From NCBI GenBank assembly GCA_021736205.1, contig JAIPGF010000008.1, positions 1 to 47,568 on the forward strand: a stretch of DNA of 47,568 nt. Direction: 5' to 3'. Below the pieces are notes generated by a model. That model was not told where the DNA came from and searched no databases. It was given only the letters and a program-made list of their open reading frames with translations. This document shows, piece after piece, positions 27,605-35,997 of this stretch (positions within the stretch are counted from its first letter, which is position 1; each line of letters opens with the position of its first letter). Position numbers and translations under genes: made by a program. This DNA comes from Candidatus Izemoplasma sp. (lineage in GTDB: Bacteria > Bacillota_I > Bacilli_A > Izemoplasmatales > Izemoplasmataceae).

Positions 27605-27649
27605 TTAACTAGTTTAAAATTTACGTAATCTAAAAAGAGAGGTCATTCT

Positions 27650-28081
27650 ATGAACAAAGCAAAAATTGAAATTAAAGAATTTAATGAGGCAGGATATAGC
27701 GGTGTCGTGACATATGAGTCTTGGAAAGTGGCAATGTTAAATTATATCGATGAACTAGAAACTGACCAAATTGATAATTTTCAAGCTCATTTAAAGACAG
27801 ATGAATCGTTTATTTTACTTAAAGGACACTGTATTCTATATCTTTGTGATGTTGTGGATAATAAGGTAAAAAACATTAAAGCATATAATATGGAACCCTT
27901 TAAGGTTTATAACATTAAACAAGGAGTCTACCATACACATACCCTAAATCAAGCAGGAAAAGTATTAATTGTTGAGAATGAAGATACAAAAGATGATAAC
28001 TCTCCAAAAATTATGATTAAGGATGATGTTAGAGATATCTTAACGCGTTTAAAACAGCAATTTTGGGATTATAGAAAATAA
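27650..28081 (+). CDS. small cupin-like protein
   Basis: A 143-residue soluble protein. The segment DESFILLKGHCILYL followed by MEPFKVYNIKQGVYHTHTL reads like the two motifs of a cupin barrel, with one possible metal His pair (YHTHT) in the second motif. A VVTYESWKVAMLNY stretch near the N-terminus is seen in hypothetical proteins of Firmicutes. Sugar or small-acid binding is typical for such proteins but nothing more can be said. It is alone, between the UPF0173 gene (divergent) and a convergent phosphatase; AGAGG lies ahead of the ATG. Confidence 0.55.
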   Translation: MNKAKIEIKEFNEAGYSGVVTYESWKVAMLNYIDELETDQIDNFQAHLKTDESFILLKGHCILYLCDVVDNKVKNIKAYNMEPFKVYNIKQGVYHTHTLNQAGKVLIVENEDTKDDNSPKIMIKDDVRDILTRLKQQFWDYRK

Positions 28082-28095
28082 AATAACATTGAATG

Positions 28096-28134
28096 AAAAA
28101 TAGATGAAAATTTAGTAAACTTCCAGCTATTTTT
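28096..28134 (+). terminator. weak terminator-like hairpin
   Basis: AAAAATAG (28096-28103) pairs with CTATTTTT (28127-28134), with a long loop and a T-run overlapping the stop of the next gene. A/T-only stem, so weak. Confidence 0.35.
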
Positions 28135-28811
28135 TAAAAATTTATCAATTCATTTAAATCAGTTATTTCGTAATCAGGCTTGATAGCTGTGTGATTACTT
28201 TTTTTACTAGGGTTATACCAAATAGTAGTAATACTTGCATTTATCCCACCTTGGATGTCAGATGTTAGACTGTCACCAACAATTGCCACGTTAGCTTTAT
28301 CTGTAATATGATGTTTCTTAAGTGTCTGTGTAATGATTCTAGGATCTGGTTTAGTAATCCCTATTTCATCACTGATTACAACCTCTTTTACAAACGGTGC
28401 AAGGTGGGATTGTCTAATACGTTTTTGTTGGACTTCTTTTAGACCATTTGTAATAATGAATAAAGTTTTGTGTTTGAAAAGAGATTTAACGACATCAAAG
28501 GCATCATCAAACAAAATTGAAGCATCCGCTAAATGAGACATAAACGATTTCGCAAAATCAGTGTCTTGCCCGTTTAAATCAGCAGCTTCAATGAAACGGG
28601 AGAACCTCATCACTTTTAAATCTTCTTGTGAAATCAGCCCTTTTTCTAACTCTTGCCAAATCTTTTCGTTGATTGTTTCATATGTGTCAAATAATGATTG
28701 TGAGAATTCAATCTGATGTTCGTTTAACATTTTTTTAAATGCATAAAGTTCCGCGGCTTCAAAATCAAATAATGTACCATCCGCATCCAATAATAAAATA
28801 TCATAACTCAT
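28134..28811 (-). CDS. HAD-family noncanonical pyrimidine nucleotidase, YjjG/YfnB-like
   Basis: A 225-residue HAD phosphatase. Motif I is LLDADGTLFDFEA near residue 7 (nucleophile Asp in DADGT), motif II is FIITNG, and motifs III/IV appear in ITKPDP and IVGDSLTSDIQGG. The pattern LLDADGTLFDFE-x-AE followed by a helical cap fits the YjjG group, which removes phosphate from noncanonical pyrimidine nucleotides and so cleans the nucleotide pool. AGGAGG sits eight bases before the ATG. It is divergent from a small membrane protein and Nudix gene. Confidence 0.85.
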   Translation of the reverse strand: MSYDILLLDADGTLFDFEAAELYAFKKMLNEHQIEFSQSLFDTYETINEKIWQELEKGLISQEDLKVMRFSRFIEAADLNGQDTDFAKSFMSHLADASILFDDAFDVVKSLFKHKTLFIITNGLKEVQQKRIRQSHLAPFVKEVVISDEIGITKPDPRIITQTLKKHHITDKANVAIVGDSLTSDIQGGINASITTIWYNPSKKSNHTAIKPDYEITDLNELINF

Positions 28812-28906
28812 GTATTATTCCTCCTAAAATTACTGTAAATAACCATATATTCATTATAGAGTAATTTCACGGCGATTTAAATGAGTATTTTAAAATGTCT
28901 AATTAA

Positions 28907-28915
28907 TGATATAAT
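28907..28915 (+). promoter_or_regulatory. extended -10 promoter
   Basis: TGA-TATAAT at 28907-28915, ahead of the run of four genes 28946-31624. Confidence 0.45.
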
Positions 28916-28945
28916 ATAAGATGAATACTAAAGGAGAGATGTAAA

Positions 28946-29266
28946 ATGAAAGATAGAACTAGAAAATTGATTTTATTTGTTGTGACAATGACAATTCTTA
29001 CACTATTATTTTTTATTATTGAAAAAGCCTTTTTAAGTGGACGTATTTTAAATCAAATACAAACACAGTTAGGGATGTTTTTAAGTATGACATTGTACGT
29101 ATTTCTATTCATTATCACACTTATTCAAATTCTTTTTGCTAGTAGAAAGGTTTCAAAAATATCTCCTATTTATCTAAAACTTTCTTTTATGAATTTAATT
29201 TTCTTGCTTTTAGGGCTTGTTATAATATTATATGATACCCTTAGTTCATCGATGGTAGTTAGGTAA
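28946..29266 (+). CDS. three-helix membrane protein, unknown function
   Basis: A 106-residue protein with three hydrophobic helices: about 8-26, 43-64 and 77-97. The N-terminus is basic (MKDRTRK), and a short SRKVSKIS loop separates helices two and three. AAGGAGAG precedes the ATG. It is the first gene of a run with a Nudix hydrolase, a flavoprotein and TsaC, all within a few bases of each other. No family recognised. Confidence 0.6.
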   Translation: MKDRTRKLILFVVTMTILTLLFFIIEKAFLSGRILNQIQTQLGMFLSMTLYVFLFIITLIQILFASRKVSKISPIYLKLSFMNLIFLLLGLVIILYDTLSSSMVVR

Positions 29267-29273
29267 GTTATTG

Positions 29274-29837
29274 ATGTTAGAAAACTTAAAAAACTACGAG
29301 CCTTACAATGAACAAGAAAAGAAAGATAAACAATTAATTTTAAACTATTTAGACTCTAATTCCGATATATTACATCGCAGTAATTTAGCTGCGCACTTAA
29401 CCTCTAGCGCGATTGTTGTGAACGATCAAATGGATAAAGTGCTGTTTGCACATCATAACATTTATGATGCATGGGGCTGGGTAGGTGGTCATAACGATGG
29501 AGATAAAGACTGTTTAAAGGTTGCTTTAAAAGAAGCAAAAGAAGAAACAGGTGTAACCAAAATCCATCCTTTTACCGATGATATTCTAATGATCGATGTA
29601 ATCTATGTAGAAAACCATATAAAACACCACACTTATGTACCAGATCATTTGCACCTTAACGTAACCTATTTACTTGTCGCAAATGAGACAGAAAAACCCA
29701 GTGCAAAAAAAGATGAGAATAGTGCTGTAAAATGGTTTAATATTGAGGATGTTTTAGCGTTTGTTGATGAACCGAGGATGATTCCTATTTACAAAAAAGC
29801 ATTTGAAAAAATTGAAAGATTAAAAAAGGTACTTTAA
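29274..29837 (+). CDS. Nudix hydrolase
   Basis: A 187-residue Nudix enzyme. The Nudix box is GGHNDGDKDCLKVALKEAKE followed by ETGV: the core EAKEETG is intact, while the usual Arg of REUXEE is Lys and the first Glu position is Asp-rich. An N-terminal helical stretch (residues 1-45) precedes the fold, and WGWVGGH marks the strand before the box. It would hydrolyse a nucleoside diphosphate linked to another group; a house-cleaning role is likely. The preceding TTG is in frame, but ATG 29274 is taken as start; no strong ribosome site is visible, which suggests coupling to the upstream gene. Confidence 0.85.
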   Translation: MLENLKNYEPYNEQEKKDKQLILNYLDSNSDILHRSNLAAHLTSSAIVVNDQMDKVLFAHHNIYDAWGWVGGHNDGDKDCLKVALKEAKEETGVTKIHPFTDDILMIDVIYVENHIKHHTYVPDHLHLNVTYLLVANETEKPSAKKDENSAVKWFNIEDVLAFVDEPRMIPIYKKAFEKIERLKKVL

Positions 29838-29849
29838 AAGGAGTAATTC

Positions 29850-30593
29850 ATGGCTAAAGTTATTTTAATTAACGGAAGTTTTAGGAAACAAAATACATTT
29901 AAACTTCTTAACCGTATTAAAAAAATGTTAAAAGGACATACTATTTCAATGCTTGATTTAAACCAAATTAATATAAAGCCATGTACTGGATGTCAAAAAT
30001 GTTTAACAACCGATGAATGTCCCATTGATGACGATGTAAAAGATTTATATACCAAACTCCTTGATGCGGATGGCTTAATTATTGGCAGTCCTGTTTATAT
30101 GCGAGATATTTCAGGGTATCTGAAAGTGATGTTTGATCGTGGGTGTAAATATTATCATCGACCTAAACTCGCTGGAAAACCAGTCTTTTTTGTTACCACT
30201 ACGCAAGCAAGCGGAAGTAAAAACACCATAAGAACAATGAAAGATTTAGCATTACAATGGGGAAGTATCTATACTGGACATATATCAAGAACAATGTTTA
30301 ATATACAGAACCCTATTAAACAAACAAAACTAAACAAATTTAATTATTATTTAAAAAGAGAGAACAAAATAAATTATAAACCTTCTTTAAAAAGTATCAT
30401 TGAGTTTAACACACAAAAAATACTTGCAGAAATAGCCATTGATATAGATTATGATTACTGGAAAAAAACCGGCCTTTTAAAAGCACCCTATTATTTTAAG
30501 TGTAAATTAAATCTCTTTAAAAGGTTTTATGGGTATGCATTTTATAAATTTCTAAAAAGAATTATTGGTAAAAAGAAGGATGACAAATTATGA
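29850..30593 (+). CDS. flavodoxin-fold NAD(P)H reductase with CX2CX2CX5C cluster
   Basis: A 247-residue flavoprotein of the iron-sulfur flavoprotein/NADPH-dependent FMN reductase group. It has the phosphate-binding LINGSFRKQNTFKLL, the Cys cluster PCTGCQKCLTTDEC (Cys45, 48, 51, 57) and GSPVYMRDISGYLKVMFDR for FMN. The Cys spacing fits members that hold a 4Fe-4S cluster. The second half (about 150-247) is basic and helical, beyond the core fold. It probably passes electrons in redox defence or another unknown reduction. GGAG lies before the ATG and the stop overlaps the start of tsaC by four bases. Confidence 0.8.
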   Translation: MAKVILINGSFRKQNTFKLLNRIKKMLKGHTISMLDLNQINIKPCTGCQKCLTTDECPIDDDVKDLYTKLLDADGLIIGSPVYMRDISGYLKVMFDRGCKYYHRPKLAGKPVFFVTTTQASGSKNTIRTMKDLALQWGSIYTGHISRTMFNIQNPIKQTKLNKFNYYLKRENKINYKPSLKSIIEFNTQKILAEIAIDIDYDYWKKTGLLKAPYYFKCKLNLFKRFYGYAFYKFLKRIIGKKKDDKL

Positions 30594-31624
30594 AGACGAC
30601 TGTATATCATTTAAGTGAGACGACCATCGAAGAACTATTAAATCAAGCAACCCAAGTTATTAGTCAAGGTGGTCTTGTTGTTTTTCCGACCGAAACAGTT
30701 TATGGTATTGGCGCTAACGCATTAGATAAAAATGCTGCTAAAAAAATTTATGAGGTTAAAGGACGTCCTTCAGACAATCCTTTAATTGTACATATCGCAA
30801 ACAAAAAGGATGTATTTACTTACACAACTGTGACACCTGGTAAAATTAATCTATTAATTGATACATTTTGGCCAGGTCCACTAACTTTGGTTTTATATAA
30901 AAAATCTGTCATACCTGATGAGATTACTGGTGGGCTAAAAACTGTAGCGATTCGATTTCCTGACAATGAAATTGCTAAAGGTCTTATTCAACAATCAAAC
31001 CTTCCCATATGTGCACCAAGTGCCAATATTAGTGGACGACCTTCTTCAACAACGTTCAAACATGTGTATGAAGATTTAGATGGAAAAGTTGATTTAATTA
31101 TTGATGGAGGGCCTTCAAAAGTAGGTCTTGAATCAACAGTACTGGATTTAACAACAGATATACCAACTATTTTAAGACCAGGAGCAATAACTAAAACGAT
31201 GCTCGAATCAGTTCTAAAAACACAAGTAATTGATGATACGGTTAATAGACTGAATAAAGAAATACCAAAAGCACCAGGTATGAAATATAAACACTATGCA
31301 CCAAAAGGAAAAGTTACATTATTAAAAGGAAGTAATCAAGCAATTTTAAGATATCTAAGATCAGAAGTAATGAGTTCTAACAAAACAGGTGTTATTGCAA
31401 GTAGTGAATTAACCAATAAGTTAGAACTTGAACATGTATTCGATTTAGGGTCTATAAATCAACCAGAAACAATAGCGAAAAATATATTTCTTGCCTTAAG
31501 AACAATGGATGAATTAAATATAGAAACAATTTATATCGAAGCCTTTGACTCAAAAGAGTTAAATGCTGCAATTATGAACCGGCTGTTAAAAGCTGCTAAC
31601 CACCATATTATTTATCTAGATTAA
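30590..31624 (+). CDS. tsaC: threonylcarbamoyl-AMP synthase (TsaC/Sua5)
   Basis: A 344-residue Sua5-type enzyme that joins L-threonine, bicarbonate and ATP to threonylcarbamoyl-AMP, the first step of t6A formation in ANN-decoding tRNAs. The YrdC domain shows VVFPTETVYGIGANA, KGRPSDNPLIVHI, FWPGPLTLVL, VAIRFPDN and APSANISGRPSSTT, all expected; GLESTVLDL and LRPGAI follow. The extra C-terminal Sua5 domain (about 230-344) begins at PGMKYKHYAP. Its start overlaps the flavoprotein stop, so translation is coupled. A strong terminator follows. Confidence 0.95.
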   Translation: MKTTVYHLSETTIEELLNQATQVISQGGLVVFPTETVYGIGANALDKNAAKKIYEVKGRPSDNPLIVHIANKKDVFTYTTVTPGKINLLIDTFWPGPLTLVLYKKSVIPDEITGGLKTVAIRFPDNEIAKGLIQQSNLPICAPSANISGRPSSTTFKHVYEDLDGKVDLIIDGGPSKVGLESTVLDLTTDIPTILRPGAITKTMLESVLKTQVIDDTVNRLNKEIPKAPGMKYKHYAPKGKVTLLKGSNQAILRYLRSEVMSSNKTGVIASSELTNKLELEHVFDLGSINQPETIAKNIFLALRTMDELNIETIYIEAFDSKELNAAIMNRLLKAANHHIIYLD

Positions 31625-31662
31625 AAAAACAATTAGACATTCACAAATGTCTAATTGTTTTT
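31625..31662 (+). terminator. bidirectional intrinsic terminator
   Basis: Arms 31625-31640 and 31647-31662 form a 16-bp stem with a 6-base loop, between convergent tsaC and fabV. Confidence 0.9.
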
Positions 31663-31663
31663 A

Positions 31664-32866
31664 TTAAAGTCTTTTAAAATTAAATTTATCTAAATAGTTT
31701 ACTATTTTTAATGGTTCGTTGTAGTTAATCTCGTCAAACCTAAAGCCATTGATTTGATAAAAGGTTGTTAAGAAGTCTTTCGTTCCTTTTAAAGATAATA
31801 ACGCGGAATCTGATAGATTAGTCATTAGATTTGTTGTTTCTTTTTGAATAAGAGAATCCATTTCATGATGGTCTATTCTTATTCTACCCTTATCATCTGT
31901 AATGCGTTTATCTCCATAGACCATATCTTTAAATAGACGATGCTTGTGATTTAATATAGATTCATGCATAGTATGTTTCTTCATTGTTTCAAACAAACAA
32001 GAAACATAAATAGGCATCTGTGGTATAAAGACACTCGCTTTAGATACAATGGCCTTACTAGAAGAAATTATAGCTTCTCCATCGTAAGATTTTTGTAGTT
32101 TAGTATCTAGTGCTTTTCCTGTTTTTTCTAAATCTTCTTTGGCTTTTCCAATAGTTCCATCACGGTAAATTTCGTTGGTAGTAGACCCACCAACATAAGT
32201 ATAGGCGATTGTTTTAACGCCATCTGCTAAAACCTGGTGAGTATCTAAGAATGTAATCCAATCAGACCAATCGCTCCCGCCCATCACAAAAACAGTATTG
32301 TCAATATCTTCTTGTGTTGCGGTTTCGACTGTGATCGTTTTTATTTCTTGTGATTTGATATCAATTGTTTTACCGACAACAGGTTCGCCAATGGCTTTTA
32401 TTTGCGAACGAACAATTTCACCAGTCATCTCATCTTTTCTTGCACCAGCTGCCAGTGAGTAAATAATTAGATCTATTGTGCCAAATGTCTCCTTAATGTA
32501 ATTAACAACAGTCTTTTTGGTTTCTTTTGAAAAGGCATCTCCTAATAAATCAACATGGATATTGTTTGTTTCTTTGGCTAGATCTTGAAAATGAATGTTA
32601 TTCCAAAATCCAGCAGACCCTGTACGTTTACCACGTGGTTCAGACTCATAAGAAACATTGATGGTGTTGGCATTTGCCCCATATGCTAAGGCAATTCGAC
32701 TAGCTAAACCATAACCAGAGGAACCACCAATAATTAAAACGTTTTTTGGACCTTTAAATGCTTTGTTATTTTTTGCTTCTTTAATCTGTTTTAATACATT
32801 TATACGACATCCTTTAGGATGCGCGTTCGTGAAAAAATTACTTCGTATTGAAGGGGTTATTTTCAT
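31664..32866 (-). CDS. fabV: trans-2-enoyl-CoA/ACP reductase FabV (TER)
   Basis: A 400-residue FabV/TER enzyme that reduces the trans-2 double bond of enoyl-ACP or enoyl-CoA with NADH. NAD-binding signature VLIIGGSSGYGLASRIALA lies near residue 43, followed by SYESEPRGKRTGSAGFWN; the catalytic Tyr-X8-Lys is IYRDGTIGKAK; a C-terminal FPQMP segment and the HKHRLFKDM region match the family. It can serve as the last reduction of fatty acid synthesis, or as TER in butyrate-type pathways. GGAG lies seven bases before the ATG. It stands alone; no other fab gene is near, but the FabK-like and FabG-like proteins of this window are possible partners. Confidence 0.93.
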   Translation of the reverse strand: MKITPSIRSNFFTNAHPKGCRINVLKQIKEAKNNKAFKGPKNVLIIGGSSGYGLASRIALAYGANANTINVSYESEPRGKRTGSAGFWNNIHFQDLAKETNNIHVDLLGDAFSKETKKTVVNYIKETFGTIDLIIYSLAAGARKDEMTGEIVRSQIKAIGEPVVGKTIDIKSQEIKTITVETATQEDIDNTVFVMGGSDWSDWITFLDTHQVLADGVKTIAYTYVGGSTTNEIYRDGTIGKAKEDLEKTGKALDTKLQKSYDGEAIISSSKAIVSKASVFIPQMPIYVSCLFETMKKHTMHESILNHKHRLFKDMVYGDKRITDDKGRIRIDHHEMDSLIQKETTNLMTNLSDSALLSLKGTKDFLTTFYQINGFRFDEINYNEPLKIVNYLDKFNFKRL

Positions 32867-32902
32867 ATAACTTCTCCTTTTTTTTTATTTGTCATTAGTC
32901 CT

Positions 32903-32911
32903 ATTATATCA
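32903..32911 (-). promoter_or_regulatory. extended -10 promoter of fabV
   Basis: On the minus strand TGA-TATAAT, the same extended -10 form as at 11980, 27596 and 28907. Confidence 0.45.
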
Positions 32912-32974
32912 TAGACTATGAAAATTGTAATAATTACGTTATTAAAAAGAAATATTTTTTTTATGAAAGTTGTT

Positions 32975-32983
32975 TGGTATAAT
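32975..32983 (+). promoter_or_regulatory. extended -10 promoter of GYGD channel gene
   Basis: TGG-TATAAT at 32975-32983; -35 position poor. The leader to the ATG at 33045 is about 55 bases. Confidence 0.45.
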
Positions 32984-33044
32984 TATAATATAGTTAGGAC
33001 ATAATGAATTACTTGGTGAAATTAAAATAAGGAGTGATTCAAGT

Positions 33045-34523
33045 ATGGCAAAGAAGAAATCAACAAAGAAAAGATCAACAAAGAAAAAATCTACTGTTAA
33101 ACAAACAAAAACACAAATTGTCAAAAAAGACATGAAAACAGTATTTGATGGAAAACCTAAGAAACAGTTTGGTAAAACATTCTATCTTGTGTTCGCTCTC
33201 GTTTTTTATGCGGGTGCTTTCTTCTATATCAACAGTGTGGTTTATGATAACCAAGATATACTCCAAAGTGCATTGTTTGCATTTGCTGCACTTTTTGTTG
33301 TTTTTATCTTACTTAATTTTAACGTGCACATTATCATTTATAATTTCTTTAGGTTACCACTTAAATATCTTTTAGATCAAGCAAAAGCTGAAGTTAATAA
33401 AGAAATAGAAGTGGATTCTAATAAAAAAGGAGTCGAAACAAGATTTAGTAAATATAGAGCTGTTTTAACATTGCTTTTATATAGCGTTATTTTGTTATTA
33501 CTTGTTGGATCGCAAGTATATAATGGTTTATTAGAAGATGTCAAAGTACTTGTCATTATAACTAGTGCCCTCTCGACCGCATTTTTCTTTATAATTATTG
33601 TATGTAGTTGGCAATACTTATTTAATATTATACCTAGTGTTTTAGAAAACACCATTGATGCTAAAAATGGATTTATTCTTACAATGAGTGCGATGGTTAT
33701 GGTAGTTTATATCATTTTTATCATTTTTGAAATATCATTTTTTGCTGAAACAATGATCTTCATCTTGATTATTGGTTTTATAGCTCTGTTAGGAGTAAAT
33801 CTCAATATGATTGTTGGAGAGTTTAATATCTTTAAAAATCTCCGAAATCGTAATAAACAATCAAAAACAGTTACAAGACTTGTCTTTATGATTTTCTTTA
33901 GTTTTCATTTATATGTTATTCTTTATGCCAGTGTTGTTGCGTATAGTATTTATGTTTGGAACCCGACAAGTTATAACTTTACCAATTTTGAATACGAAGA
34001 AGTCCTTGTCACTGATGTAACCTATTTTGGAAGTGCAATAACGGATCTTTATGATGGCCAAGGCGATCTAATAGAAAATGTATATGATGCCAAGGGCAAT
34101 CTTATTACACAATTTAAAAAATCAGATGGCACATATAAAACAGAGTTTTATGATGAAGATGGGAATCCAATAGTCGATTTCTATCAAACACCAGATGCAC
34201 TAAATGCTATTGCTGAAGTAGAAAAGAATGGGGTGTATTACTATCCAGTCTACCAGACATGGGCAAGTAATTTTTTTACTTATGCAAATGGAGAACTTGT
34301 TGGACTGGAAACAAAAGCATTACCTCATACATATGGTGATATGTTATATTATGCAGTTATTACTATATCAAGTATTGGTTATGGGGATATCTCCCCCAAC
34401 AGTAATGTTGCGATTGCCCAATTTTGGGGTGGATTTCTAAGTATTTATGGAATTACTTTCTATGCCTTAAGTATTGGGTATGTAAGTAATATTGCGGGGT
34501 TATCATTAGATTCAAAAGAGTGA
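33045..34523 (+). CDS. GYGD-filter potassium-channel-like membrane protein with extracellular repeat insert
   Basis: A 492-residue membrane protein. Residues 1-30 are Lys/Ser/Thr-rich, then hydrophobic helices lie at about 46-66, 75-98, 139-157, 168-192, 210-232, 234-256 and 277-304. The pore loop ITISSIGYGDISP (filter 443-448) and a last helix (about 460-488) form a K+-channel pore. Between the penultimate helix and the pore is a long outside loop (305-430) holding four units of about twelve residues (334-381) of the type YDxxGxxxx, reminiscent of YD or MORN-like repeats. There is no RCK domain. The extra helices and insert are not part of common two- or six-helix channels, so the domain plan is unusual. 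It stops with TGA before a strong terminator. Confidence 0.75.
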   Translation: MAKKKSTKKRSTKKKSTVKQTKTQIVKKDMKTVFDGKPKKQFGKTFYLVFALVFYAGAFFYINSVVYDNQDILQSALFAFAALFVVFILLNFNVHIIIYNFFRLPLKYLLDQAKAEVNKEIEVDSNKKGVETRFSKYRAVLTLLLYSVILLLLVGSQVYNGLLEDVKVLVIITSALSTAFFFIIIVCSWQYLFNIIPSVLENTIDAKNGFILTMSAMVMVVYIIFIIFEISFFAETMIFILIIGFIALLGVNLNMIVGEFNIFKNLRNRNKQSKTVTRLVFMIFFSFHLYVILYASVVAYSIYVWNPTSYNFTNFEYEEVLVTDVTYFGSAITDLYDGQGDLIENVYDAKGNLITQFKKSDGTYKTEFYDEDGNPIVDFYQTPDALNAIAEVEKNGVYYYPVYQTWASNFFTYANGELVGLETKALPHTYGDMLYYAVITISSIGYGDISPNSNVAIAQFWGGFLSIYGITFYALSIGYVSNIAGLSLDSKE

Positions 34524-34546
34524 TAATTTAAAATTTCATGCTATAT

Positions 34547-34588
34547 AAAAAGAGTGAATCACAAAATAAAATGTGATTCACTCTTTTT
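34547..34588 (+). terminator. bidirectional intrinsic terminator
   Basis: A perfect 17-bp stem (34547-34563 with 34572-34588), 8-base loop, A-run and T-run, between convergent genes. Confidence 0.92.
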
Positions 34589-34590
34589 AA

Positions 34591-35997
34591 TTACTCTAAA
34601 TTCGGTTTAATTCGATGTTTAGTGGCTTGTTCATAATGATGTGCTAATGAAAATAAGGTGGCTTCTTGCCATTTTTCCCCAACGAAGATTAAACTTCTTG
34701 GAGATTTGTCAGTTAGTGCTTTGGCTGGAACAATTAATGAGGGTAATCCCCCTACAGCTGGATAGCCTGTTATTTTTGTAGAGAGTAAGACATCGATATC
34801 ATGTTTTTTAAATAAGTCCGTATAGTTCGATAATGCTTTTTTAGATTGAAATAAATTCTCTAAATATTCAGGATCTTTTAATGTACCTGATGTTGCCTGT
34901 GCTTGTAAGAAGTGTGTTTGGCCATATTTTAAACATCTTCTAGAGTGAACGTTATTAAAGCGAATTAAATCTAACAGAGATTTAACAGGTGATACATCTT
35001 TGATGGTAGCTAAAAATGCGTTTAAGTCATGTTTAAAATGATGGGTTAAGGCAATTATATTATTGGGTAAGTCATAGGTATAGTCAATCATTTTAAAGAT
35101 AACACCTTGTGACTCTAGTTTTTGTTTTGCCTCTTCTATAATGGCTTGTTCTTCGTCGTTGAATCCATAATTTTTAAAATTGATGATTCCCACTTTTAGA
35201 CCCTTAGGAGATTTTTCACAAGCATCTTTATATGAGTTTGTTTTATTTTGAATAGACCATGTGGCACTATCGTTTTCATCTCTCCCTTTAATCGCATCTA
35301 ATACAATTGCTGAATCAATGACACTACGTGACATTGGTCCTGCAGAATCTTGCTGAAAACTAATGGGAACAATCCCATGTCTAGAAACAAGTCCGACAGT
35401 AGGTTTAATACTTACAATACTATTTTGTTGTGCCGGAGACATAAGTGATCCATTGGTTTCTGTCCCGATTGAAACGGGTGCTAAGTTTGCTGCTACACTT
35501 ACAGCGGGACCTGTTGAAGAACCAAGCGGATCTATTTCTTTATCATATGGATGGACGACTTGTCCGTGCATACTACCATATCCTGATGGCATTTTATGCA
35601 TCGACATAAAGTAGGCAAATTCACTGAGGTTTGCTTTAGCTAAAATAATCGCACCGGCTTTTTTAAGTTGTTTAATCAAAAAAGCATCAAAGGGTGCATA
35701 AAAATTATGAAAAGCATAAGAACCAACGGTTGTTCGCATGGAACCTTTGGTGAAGATGTTATCCTTAATAACAATTGGGATTCCATGCATAAGACCTCTT
35801 GGTCCGTCAGTTTGACGTTCTAAATCAAGTGCTTCAGCTTCTTTGTAGGCTGCTTGATTTAAGTCAGCTAGAGTATTTAAGTGCGGGTCTTGTTTTTGAA
35901 TCTTTTTCAAGTAGAAGTCAACAAGGTCTTTGCTTGTGATTTTAGTATTACTTAATAAGGTTTGTAGTGTTAAAATATCATATTCTTTATTTTCCAT
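34591..35997 (-). CDS. amidase signature-family enzyme
   Basis: A 468-residue amidase of the GatA-like signature family. The catalytic Lys is in GIPIVIKDN (about residue 79), and the Ser-cisSer pair in PLGSSTGPAVSVAANLA, followed by SIGTETNGSLMSPAQQNSIV and GLVSRHGIVPIS. The glycine-serine core is slightly altered (SSTGPA where SSGGSA is usual), but the triad is present. It is not the GatA of tRNA amidation: GatB and GatC are not adjacent and the C-terminal half is short and different. Substrate unknown. It overlaps the mutY stop by 11 bases on the same strand and has GAAAGGAG before its ATG, so the two are translated together. Confidence 0.88.
   Translation of the reverse strand: MENKEYDILTLQTLLSNTKITSKDLVDFYLKKIQKQDPHLNTLADLNQAAYKEAEALDLERQTDGPRGLMHGIPIVIKDNIFTKGSMRTTVGSYAFHNFYAPFDAFLIKQLKKAGAIILAKANLSEFAYFMSMHKMPSGYGSMHGQVVHPYDKEIDPLGSSTGPAVSVAANLAPVSIGTETNGSLMSPAQQNSIVSIKPTVGLVSRHGIVPISFQQDSAGPMSRSVIDSAIVLDAIKGRDENDSATWSIQNKTNSYKDACEKSPKGLKVGIINFKNYGFNDEEQAIIEEAKQKLESQGVIFKMIDYTYDLPNNIIALTHHFKHDLNAFLATIKDVSPVKSLLDLIRFNNVHSRRCLKYGQTHFLQAQATSGTLKDPEYLENLFQSKKALSNYTDLFKKHDIDVLLSTKITGYPAVGGLPSLIVPAKALTDKSPRSLIFVGEKWQEATLFSLAHHYEQATKHRIKPNLE

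Noticed and set aside
34591-35997. GatA subunit of glutamyl-tRNA amidotransferase
   Set aside because: No gatB or gatC nearby and the C-terminal half does not fit GatA.
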